A stretch of DNA of 64,000 nucleotides from Liolophura sinensis (taxonomy: Eukaryota; Mollusca; Polyplacophora; Chitonida; Chitonidae). Made by a program: the position numbers and the translations under genes. This document shows, one piece after another, positions 60,001 through 64,000 of this stretch. Location: assembly GCF_032854445.1 (NCBI RefSeq), contig NC_088301.1, positions 13,328,281-13,392,280 on the forward strand, read 5' to 3'. Position 1 is the first letter of the stretch. Each line of letters begins with the position of its first letter. A model generated the notes under the pieces. The model saw nothing but the letters and a program-made list of their open reading frames with translations. It was not told the DNA's origin and made no database searches.

Positions 60001-62628
60001 TTGTTTGGTGTTGTACTGCTGTTTTAGATAACACTGTAGAAATATCACCCTGAGTGAGTATGATGTATTTGGATGTGAACGGTGAGTTGCTGTATGGAAC
60101 GCAATCCAGAATGTAGACTTTGACCTAAGTCGCGCGCGGGGGGGTGTCAGCTCAGAAGTTATAGAAATGAAGACCTGAGATGTATTCATAACTTTTGATA
60201 GCTTGTAAAATTAAATAGTATATTTTAGAAATTCTCACACTAAGATAAAGGTCTTTTGAAGTACATGTACTTTTAGTTGATTGGTGAAAATCATACAGAG
60301 ATAGTTTACTTGCATGAAGGTAACGTCTAATGTTTTAAATACACATTGAAGAAAAAGCAGTGTTCCAAGAAGATTATATTCTTCAGTGTTGTTCGTGATT
60401 ATCTTCAATGATTTGTACAAAATAACTGATATTAAAGCAGGCCTACTGTCAGTTAAGCTTTATTTGTAATGAAACACATATTCAGAGCTTTATTTAGAAT
60501 ATCCTTATATGAGAGTAGGAGAAGCCAGTTTGTACTGCTCAGTGCAAGACTCTCCTTATATGAGAGTAGGAGAAGCCAGTTTGTACTGCTCAGTGCAAGA
60601 CTCTTAAGTGAAGTATAAAGATTATGTGGCTTCTGCCATGATTTTGGAGCTTTTATAGTTTGCCTGCAAAATGTGCAGTGGTCAAGTACTGACTAAAAAC
60701 ATTCACATAAAGAACGAGAAATTAACTAAATTTATCAGAAAAGTTGTTCTTCCTCGTCTTAGTGACACACAGCGGACATCATCAATGTCAAATTATGTTA
60801 AGTTAATGTAGTGAGCTACATTTCAAAAAGAATTGATTTACTAGTGTGGCAATTTTCATGATCTATTTTTCTTGTTCCACTGAAATAAGACATATACATA
60901 TTATAATATCATTTATTTTGTAAAAGTAGACCTCATGTATCCCACAGATTACAGTTTAAGTACTGTATAGGACGAGAATATTGCCTTATTGGTGTATACA
61001 TCTATCTCCATCATAAAAGTCAAAGAGAGATTTCCTCAATATAATGTCATAATGTCAGCAGTTATGCCCCTTTGCTAACGATTATCTCCCTTAGTTAAAC
61101 TGTTTGCGCTTTGTTCCTATAGGTTACAATATTCATGTAAGAAATCAGAACTGTTGTTTGATAGAATGACTTGGAATGAGAAACATTTTGCATGATGTCA
61201 TAATATTGTGGTTTGAGGTATAGATTTCAATCTTGTGACTGAATTCGCTATAAAACTGGAATCCATGGAAATGTTACAAGGCATGTCAGGTGTAGATTGC
61301 CGTAGTCTACAAGCTACATGTAATTAAACCACTGAAGATTACCTAGCTACGATGTGACTGAAACCTATTCATAATCAGAGTTGTGAATAACATTATTTCA
61401 AGCCGGTTTAAAATATATGAATTAAAGAATGATTTACAGGTTGCATGAGAAATGGAAGATGTGAAACAAAATACCAAAAGAACAGTCCTACCTGCACATG
61501 TTTGGCCCTGGTCCTGTGTTGTCTTGGTCAAGGCCTTGGCTATCTTGTCTTTGTCAACTCCTGTTGTCATATATGAACCTGAAATAGAGGGAGGACTTTT
61601 TTGCAGTATTTGATAAATAAGAATTGCTTTAATGTAAAGGAGAAGCAAGTAGCCAACTATGAAATGCCAGGACTTAATTAAAAACAAATTCCTGCTTTAT
61701 TTTGATTTTTGATTTTTTTTTAATCCCAAGATCCCAAGTTTTAAGTACTTAAAATATCTAGATCAAAAAGAAATAGACTTTTTTTGTATTATTTTGTTAT
61801 TGTGGCTGTCTGAATTTGTAAAATGACCAGTATTATAAGCAAAGATGATTTGGCAGAGAATTGTTGTAATACGAATATGCAGATTAAGACAACAGGGCAC
61901 CCTTAAAGAGTAGAAAAAAATCATAAGGAGATGCATAATACTCATAAAAGTGCCATTACAAATTTGAGTGAACATAAAATGCAACATACTCAAAAAATTT
62001 TATTTTTCAAGTGTTAGCAATTTATCATAATTCATCTGTTTGCTGCATTCATTGTTCTCAGTAAAGAGGACGTTTTTACAGTGCACTTTTAGCTGAGCAT
62101 TTTGGACAGGACTGGAGCACTATTCCATATAACTGTATTTTTAGACTTCTGTGAATTTCACCAGTGAGACACCCATAATACAACAATCAGATCAAATCAA
62201 ATCAACCCTGTCTGATTATCAAGATCTTTTTGGCAAAGATGAAGATTAGCTTGTGTTCAACATTGTGCTCACTCTTAGGCTCCAGTGCAACAATATGTCA
62301 TATCAAGATGTACAGTTCAAAATGGAAAAATAAAACATCAATTTCGTATCTCCCGAGAAATCTTTATTTCAGACTTCAAATGTTTTAATCAATCACACAA
62401 CTGCCCTGAAATTGATTGTGGTTTTGTGCACTGGTGTTGACTATATCAAATTTGATCTATATGACATTAAGCCTTAATCACTTATTCATTCTTTTTTGAT
62501 GTTTCGTGTTCGAAAGTTAACCATGGTTTTATGTTTTTTTTTACTTTCAGCCATTTATGTCACCAAGGTTTCCGGGTGGACCTCGAGGACCTGGGCCAGT
62601 GCGGATGCCAAACCAAGTAGATTTTAAT
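10693..62628 (+). CDS. SSBP (SSBP2/3/4 family): SSBP/Ssdp family protein (LDB1 partner), 5' part of spliced gene
   Basis: Gene-level entry. Exons 10693-10748, 11252-11324, 13205-13266, 22902-22986, (35683-35727), 53354-53437, 58545-58604 and 62551-62628 join into one uninterrupted frame of 181 codons including the 45-nt exon. The product is a nuclear adaptor whose N-terminal LUFS domain (residues 1 to about 90, with a LisH-like core) binds LDB1/Chip. It protects LDB1 from turnover and helps tether enhancers in LIM-homeodomain and Wnt/Pygo complexes. The N-terminal 92 residues are nearly identical to vertebrate SSBP2/3/4; the following Pro/Gly/Met-rich tail is more diverged, as usual. The C-terminal half is beyond the right edge. 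Despite its name, it is unrelated to bacterial Ssb or mitochondrial SSBP1. Confidence 0.96.
10749..11251. other. SSBP intron 1
   Basis: A 503-bp intron from a gtaagt donor to a ttcttttccag acceptor. Nothing else is recognisable. The minus-strand open frames here (for example 10681-10965) partly mirror exon 1 and lack support. Confidence 0.8.
11252..11324 (+). CDS. SSBP (SSBP2/3/4 family): SSBP exon 2 (LisH-like core of LUFS domain)
   Basis: A 73-nt exon completing Lys19 and encoding [20 protein letters not shown] then FLSE. This is the LisH-like helix pair that forms the SSBP homodimer or tetramer core and is essentially invariant in animals. The donor is GAG|gtaaga. Confidence 0.97.
11325..13204. 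other. SSBP intron 2
   Basis: A 1.9-kb AT-rich intron with no recognised element. The acceptor is tgatattttcag. Confidence 0.8.
13205..13266 (+). CDS. SSBP (SSBP2/3/4 family): SSBP exon 3 (LUFS domain)
   Basis: A 62-nt exon encoding [20 protein letters not shown] plus two bases of the next Cys codon. The stretch is conserved across animals and forms the second part of the LUFS fold that contacts LDB1. The donor is gtaagt at 13267. Confidence 0.97.
14755..15086 (+). mobile_element. SINE-like element, family 2 (cactcactc tail)
   Basis: About 330 bp. It starts near tcaggagcggtaaatccagg, contains ggcattaagca, cagtgaagcagcactagata and atccgtcctgcaacaaggag, and ends in a simple cactcactcactcac tail. 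Two further copies lie at 32758-33072 and 50131-50455, all on the plus strand. The gggtcaattctgggtc part resembles a decayed pol III B box, so a tRNA origin is possible but unproven. Confidence 0.75.
16300..16460 (+). mobile_element. tRNA-derived SINE, 3' two-thirds
   Basis: Copy of the main SINE lacking the tRNA-like head. It runs from tacatgggaaggtcttccgg through ggccgccatgatataagtga to aaaacaccaatcaaacagat. The usual aataaataa tail is short. Confidence 0.75.
17101..17225. mobile_element. Palindromic foldback element, about 125 bp
   Basis: The left arm, ctggtttcatgaagcttacc and onward to gcccttag, pairs with the right arm, which runs from taagggcttacttagc to tcatgaagctggccc. The arms are about 40 bp with several mismatches around a 45-bp centre. 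This is typical of a small MITE. It has no coding capacity. Confidence 0.65.
18628..18720. repeat. 46-bp direct duplication
   Basis: The segment catattacattttattaccg through aacagaattc and gtcagtctttg occurs twice in tandem with a 46-bp period and one or two mismatches. Confidence 0.8.
18731..18969 (+). mobile_element. tRNA-derived SINE, near full length
   Basis: It begins with an A-box-like caaggtggttagtgtgcc, then a B-box-like gagttcgagaccaggtc, a conserved body (cctcccaccataatgctg) and a tail caatcaaataaataaataag. The head resembles a Ser/Leu-type tRNA. Confidence 0.8.
19562..19785 (+). mobile_element. MITE, 228-bp family, copy 1
   Basis: It starts gtactgtaatttttcaacc and ends ggttgaggaattaggctat, which are inverted repeats of each other. 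The internal sequence (gcgtttattcaagcatgttc, gaagcctcgaaactggccaa, ttttgtctccaaaatcaaa) is shared with copies at 26382, 44953, 55983 and 38728. Confidence 0.75.
21245..21338. repeat. Long imperfect hairpin in SSBP intron 3
   Basis: The left arm 21245-21281 pairs with the right arm 21298-21338 with one mismatch and a 4-nt bulge, around a 16-nt loop. Arm ends at the loop are gacactgttcctg and caggaacagtgtc. The fold is about 94 nt, within pre-miRNA size, but the high arm identity also fits a tiny transposon remnant. Confidence 0.7.
22264..22500 (+). mobile_element. tRNA-derived SINE, near full length
   Basis: The head ggggctgaggtggttagcgt and B-box-like gaattcaagtccagctc are followed by the standard body and the tail accaattcaataaataaata. 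It lies 400 bp upstream of SSBP exon 4 in the sense orientation. Confidence 0.82.
22902..22986 (+). CDS. SSBP (SSBP2/3/4 family): SSBP exon 4 (end of LUFS domain)
   Basis: An 85-nt exon that completes the Cys codon from exon 3 and encodes [20 protein letters not shown] then EAKAFHDY. It matches vertebrate SSBP almost residue for residue and ends the LUFS region at codon 92 in phase 0. The acceptor is ttttttgtcttttcag and the donor gtaagt. Confidence 0.97.
23255..23290 (+). mobile_element. SINE tail fragment
   Basis: Only the 3' end (gtcaaacgccaatcaaataa and a short tail) of the main SINE family is recognisable. Confidence 0.5.
25888..26030. repeat. Minisatellite with composite units
   Basis: Repeated blocks of cttgttcatgcccac, ggtgaccggagtctgttatg and cctactcgggtgt. 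A unit of about 75 bp occurs nearly twice with an internal shorter duplication. The plus-strand open frame of 220 codons starting at 25805 crosses this array and the next SINE and is not a gene. Confidence 0.7.
26139..26323 (-). mobile_element. tRNA-derived SINE, 5'-truncated
   Basis: Inverted copy of the main SINE. The plus strand shows a ttattttattttatt tail, gattggtgttttacgccata, ggccagcattatggtggga and ccagcatgagctt, stopping before the tRNA-like A box. Confidence 0.8.
26382..26611 (+). mobile_element. MITE, 228-bp family, copy 2
   Basis: The ends gtactgtaattcttcaac and ggttgaggaattggggta form imperfect terminal inverted repeats. The interior is collinear with the copies at 19562 and 44953. 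It lies 60 bp from an inverted SINE. Confidence 0.75.
29846..30598. repeat. About 49-bp minisatellite with splice-acceptor-like units
   Basis: Roughly fifteen units, the best-preserved reading gtctgttggcgttttggttg, tatctcttggattctgctct, gtttcagct. Several units carry deletions of a few bases, and the first few (29846-30060) are strongly diverged. Each unit is pyrimidine-rich and ends in tttcag, a good 3' splice-site look-alike in the sense strand of SSBP. Overlapping open frames up to 169 codons encode Leu/Val/Cys-rich repeats and are by-products of the array. Confidence 0.85.
32758..33072 (+). mobile_element. SINE-like element, family 2
   Basis: Collinear with 14755-15086 and 50131-50455 from ttcaggagcgatagatccag to gttaaacctcaagcactcac. 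The cactcac tail is short here. Confidence 0.75.
34725..34780 (+). mobile_element. SINE 3' end fragment
   Basis: Only tgagtatagcctaaaacacc and an aatgaaataaat tail remain of the main SINE. Confidence 0.5.
35178..35362 (+). mobile_element. tRNA-derived SINE, diverged
   Basis: The B-box-like gagttcaagtccagttcatg and the body tgtgggtttcctcccacc are clear; internal deletions shorten it to about 185 bp. It ends 320 bp upstream of the 45-nt SSBP exon, in the sense orientation. Confidence 0.7.
35683..35727 (+). CDS. SSBP (SSBP2/3/4 family): SSBP 45-nt exon, probable in-frame cassette exon
   Basis: The acceptor gttgattctcatttcag and the donor CAT|gtaagt flank exactly 45 nt, open in phase 0 between two phase-0 junctions (exon 4 ends ...FHDY; the next exon starts NAPAPSP). 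It encodes [15 protein letters not shown], Gly-rich like the rest of the SSBP tail. The canonical vertebrate protein, as I recall it, passes directly from HDY to the AAAPSP segment, so this would be an optional or lineage-specific exon. Both splice sites are as strong as those of the certain exons. Expression is not shown. Confidence 0.72.
35836..36150. repeat. GT-rich minisatellite downstream of the 45-nt exon
   Basis: Units of about 45 bp share accagataccagttatcaca and cactgtgggtatatgtga. Embedded pure (tg)n runs lie near 35958-35970 and 36063-36101. It starts about 110 nt after the donor of the 45-nt exon. Confidence 0.8.
37278..37505. mobile_element. Foldback MITE, about 228 bp
   Basis: The left end, ggtgggctgtatgagccata through ggaactctgacgtc, pairs with the right end, gacatcagagttcctaacct through agtatggaccataaaactca. 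The arms are about 45 bp and imperfect. The interior is AT-rich and non-coding. The sequence is unrelated to the GTAC-ended MITE family. Confidence 0.65.
38728..38882 (-). mobile_element. MITE, 228-bp family, truncated inverted copy
   Basis: On the minus strand it starts taactgtaattcttcaacca and runs through the shared interior to the ctccaaaatcaa-like block, then stops, lacking the distal end. Confidence 0.65.
41351..41406 (-). mobile_element. SINE 3' end fragment
   Basis: The plus strand shows ttatttgtttgatggaggtt, ttacgcgg and gtatttcacttatagcc: the last 55 bp of the main SINE in inverse orientation. Confidence 0.6.
43866..44019 (+). mobile_element. tRNA-derived SINE, 3' two-thirds
   Basis: It begins at gtacgtgggagggtctgacc and continues through gcccggtttcctcccacttt to agcaccaatcaaataaatta. 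The tRNA-like head is missing; cattcattcattcattcg lies just upstream. Confidence 0.78.
44205..44345 (+). mobile_element. Decayed SINE copy
   Basis: The body is heavily diverged (gtgggaaggttggccagcaa) but the end caaacaccaatcaaataagt and its tail are clear. A further tail fragment lies at about 44470-44500. Confidence 0.5.
44953..45172 (+). mobile_element. MITE, 228-bp family, copy 3
   Basis: The ends ggtaccgtaattcttcagcc and gttgaattagggtac are inverted repeats. The outermost gtac is preserved at both ends here. Confidence 0.75.
47060..48507. mobile_element. CAGGG-ended DNA-transposon-like element, non-autonomous
   Basis: The left end starts cagggtgcacacagtccttg and continues with repeated ccttgaaa words. 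The right end is gtacgaaccctg preceded by cctggaaactccttgaaaac, so the termini are imperfect inverted repeats rich in CTTGAAA. CAGGG termini occur in hAT-like elements. No clean 8-bp target duplication was seen and no transposase frame is present, although frames of 79 and 67 codons exist inside. Class assignment is tentative. Confidence 0.5.
48845..49083. repeat. Minisatellite, mixed 20-23-bp units
   Basis: Units vary between ggtattcacacattcaggac, ggatattcacaaatattaac and actaggtattcatacattca. A higher-order pattern repeats at least twice. Confidence 0.8.
50131..50455 (+). mobile_element. SINE-like element, family 2, best-preserved copy
   Basis: It starts gcgtccggttcgggaacggt, followed by agatccagggtcaatactgg, a candidate B box. 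The body matches 14755 and 32758. It ends with accccaaatactcactcact. Confidence 0.75.
51363..51425 (+). mobile_element. Decayed SINE tail (tentative)
   Basis: aaggcataagtgaaaactcc followed by tgagtattgcattaagaaac resembles the last 60 bp of the main SINE but is strongly diverged. Confidence 0.3.
52990..53271 (+). mobile_element. tRNA-derived SINE, full length (reference copy)
   Basis: The most complete copy. The head gggggcctccgtggccaaag with aggttagcacgcc (A box) and gagttcaagtccagctcc (B box) resembles a Ser/Leu tRNA. The body includes acgtgggaaggtcagccagc, and the tail is caccaatcaaataaataaat. Total length is about 280 bp including a small insertion (acatgtat) in the 3' part. It ends 82 bp upstream of SSBP exon 53354. 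Confidence 0.88.
53354..53437 (+). CDS. SSBP (SSBP2/3/4 family): SSBP exon 5 (first Pro-rich tail exon)
   Basis: An 84-nt phase-0 exon (acceptor tctgtgttttcag, donor CCT|gtaagt) encoding [16 protein letters not shown] and [12 protein letters not shown]. It aligns with the vertebrate AAAPSP...DGMPGGPIPPGFF segment. This starts the disordered Pro/Gly-rich region that follows the LUFS domain. Confidence 0.95.
54794..54868 (+). CDS. Possible 75-nt SSBP cassette exon
   Basis: The acceptor tgtgcttctccag and the donor CTG|gtgaga flank exactly 75 nt that stay open in phase 0, the phase of both neighbouring SSBP exons. It would insert [17 protein letters not shown] then LTHHRQTL between the FFP and PSQP segments. 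The VKRE tetrapeptide fits a sumoylation consensus. Local composition is less AT-rich than the flanks. I know no homologue and the composition is unlike the Pro/Gly-rich SSBP tail, so it may be a chance open segment. Confidence 0.3.
55983..56210 (+). mobile_element. MITE, 228-bp family, copy 4
   Basis: It starts gtactgtaattcttcatcc and ends aatggtgagtaattagggca; the interior is collinear with the other copies. The terminal repeat at the right end is more diverged. Confidence 0.72.
56873..57010. repeat. About 57-bp tandem repeat, 2.4 copies
   Basis: gtatactcagaaagtatact followed by ctgtacttctgatatt recurs at about 57-bp spacing with substitutions. It keeps one plus-strand frame open by chance. 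Confidence 0.75.
57671..57832. repeat. 54-bp tandem repeat, about 3 copies
   Basis: Units contain ttgatcatctgatattaata, catgtacaac and aaagttgtaagccaga with few differences. Confidence 0.88.
58545..58604 (+). CDS. SSBP (SSBP2/3/4 family): SSBP exon 6 (SQPSPH-type alternative exon)
   Basis: A 60-nt phase-0 exon (acceptor attccccttcacag, donor CAA|gtgagt) encoding [20 protein letters not shown]. It aligns with the segment of the vertebrate SSBP3 long form that contains SQPSPHAQPPPHNP and is missing from shorter isoforms. Because length and phases allow clean skipping, alternative use is likely here too; this is inference. Confidence 0.9.
58605..62550. other. SSBP intron 6
   Basis: A 3.9-kb AT-rich intron holding a 51-bp exact tandem duplication (60502-60603) and T-rich runs near 58910-58930. 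No other element was recognised. The acceptor tract before 62551 is a long T run ending in ctttcag. Confidence 0.75.
60502..60603. repeat. Exact 51-bp tandem duplication
   Basis: The unit starting tccttatatgagagtaggag and ending cagtgcaagactc occurs twice head to tail without a mismatch, so the duplication is recent. Confidence 0.95.
62551..62628 (+). CDS. SSBP (SSBP2/3/4 family): SSBP exon 7 (PFMSPR segment)
   Basis: A 78-nt phase-0 exon (acceptor tttttttactttcag, donor AAT|gtaagt) encoding [16 protein letters not shown] and [16 protein letters not shown]-x-x-GGPR and the VRM/IRM motif match the vertebrate SSBP tail. The remaining exons, including the conserved C-terminus, are beyond 64000. 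Confidence 0.95.
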
Positions 62629-64000
62629 GTAAGTAAATCAATGTACATGTAGATTGGAGAGCCGGTGCTTGTGAATGGGATAAAAAGGTAATTGAATCCC
62701 TAAAAGATACTAAAGTATTTGGTGACATGCAAACAATTTTTAAAACTGTGTCTTTTGAAAAATTTGACTGAAAATAGTTAGTATCAGTCAGCGTAAGTTT
62801 TCTTATTTGTTTTTTTTTTTTTTTTGTGTATGTGTTTAATAAACTACACGGCTATATTTCGTCCAGCTCAACATTTGTGTGATGATTTTCCATAGGGAAG
62901 ATTTACCTCAGAGGTACAAAAATGTGGTATGGAAATATTCTTACTGCCAATACTGTGTCCCATCTCCCTAAACCCCAAAGGAAATGAGAGAATCAATAAA
63001 GATTTATCTCCCCTTACCCATATCCCTACCAAAGATGGCGTGATTATCATGCATTTCTTTATTTTTTTATTTTGGTGTTATATTGTGATATTGTATTAGT
63101 CTTATAAACTCTTGTTGTTTGGTATGTCTATTTCTACCATTTCTATAAACAACAGTTGCAAGACATATATGGTTATCACTATTTTGAAACGTAGAATTCT
63201 GGCAGTCCTTGACGATCAGCAGAAACAAGCGATATCAGGAGGGTCTTTAGTTATGAAAAACAACAGATCACAATCCGTGTGTATTTCCTAGTCTGTCAAC
63301 TTCTGCCTGACAATTTTGTTTTCACACTGCACCTATGCACATACAGTAAATCACTTTTATGATTTTTCCACCAACTGTTGTAACTAAGTTGATAAAAAAA
63401 AAATCCTGTCCAATTTCTTATAATGATTTATTGTAAATGACATATCTTCACAATTTTTCACCAGTTCATCACCTATGGTTCACATAACAAGGGCAGGAAG
63501 GTTGTGAAAAATTCTGTGAAACTGTAAGAGATTAACTATGGAATATACATGATGTTCTGGAATTTAGTAACAAGATCTCAGCTACCTTTGAACTGTAGCT
63601 TAACTTATGCTGTAGTTTGTCTAGATTGATCTTCTTAGCTGTGGTGGTTTTCATGCTTGGGTAACATTGTTATTAGCTCATGTGACAAAGTTCAGCTGAA
63701 GAATCTGTTCCGAAATTTCACTTTCAGATTTTTGCACTGTGTTTAACTGCTGTAGTTGTATAAATTGTCTTCATTTTGTTCTTACATTGAAGTTGCCCTG
63801 ATTTTTGAATAGCTTAATTAGACTAGTGCAAGTGAAAAAGTTGCAGGGCAAAATGTGTGGATCAGTGGGGAGGTAACTATGGCAGATTGTCTCCCTTTGA
63901 CCATTATATCCACAATGTTGTAACTATGATGACAGAATGGTGGGAGGTGAAAATATCCTGCTTAAGACTAGGTTTAATTAAATCACATAATTCATATCAA
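62629..64000. other. SSBP intron 7 (partial)
   Basis: AT-rich intronic sequence to the window edge. A T run lies near 62808-62825. No exon or repeat element was recognised. Confidence 0.7.

Overview
The window is AT-rich, intron-dominated animal DNA. It carries two spliced protein-coding genes, dense short interspersed repeats, miniature inverted-repeat elements and many minisatellites, and no bacterial or viral gene organisation. Repeat content, intron style (consensus gtaagt donors and pyrimidine-cag acceptors) and protein similarity suggest a marine lophotrochozoan, most likely a mollusc. That assignment is inference.

Layout. On the minus strand, about 1-9457 holds the 5' half of ATG10, the E2-like enzyme that conjugates ATG12 to ATG5 in autophagosome formation. 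Three coding exons are visible (9457-9353, 5410-5312, 705-576). The 3' part, with the catalytic cysteine, lies left of the window. On the plus strand, from 10693 to the right edge, lies an SSBP gene (the SSBP2/3/4 family, Drosophila Ssdp), the LDB1/Chip partner in LIM-homeodomain and Wnt-enhanceosome complexes. Seven confident exons keep one continuous frame with matching splice phases. An eighth, a 45-nt exon, is strongly supported by splice sites and frame, and a 75-nt exon is more speculative. The C-terminal half lies beyond 64000.

The two start codons are 1235 bp apart and divergent. The intergenic block, with an inverted CCAAT pair, a third CCAAT and a CACGTG E-box near the SSBP side, may act as a bidirectional promoter. 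Human SSBP2 and ATG10 are also neighbours in divergent orientation on chromosome 5q14, so this looks like an old conserved gene pair.

The rest is intron. It holds at least two SINE-like families (one tRNA-derived with an aataaataa-type tail; one about 330 bp with a cactcactc tail), a 228-bp MITE family with 19-bp inverted ends, two other foldback elements, a CAGGG-ended transposon-like element, and more than ten tandem arrays. Nearly all longer open frames outside the listed exons are chance or repeat-driven. Nothing here looks like a wholly new system. The most useful observations are the gene pair, the candidate cassette exons, and the GT-rich and splice-site-like arrays around them.
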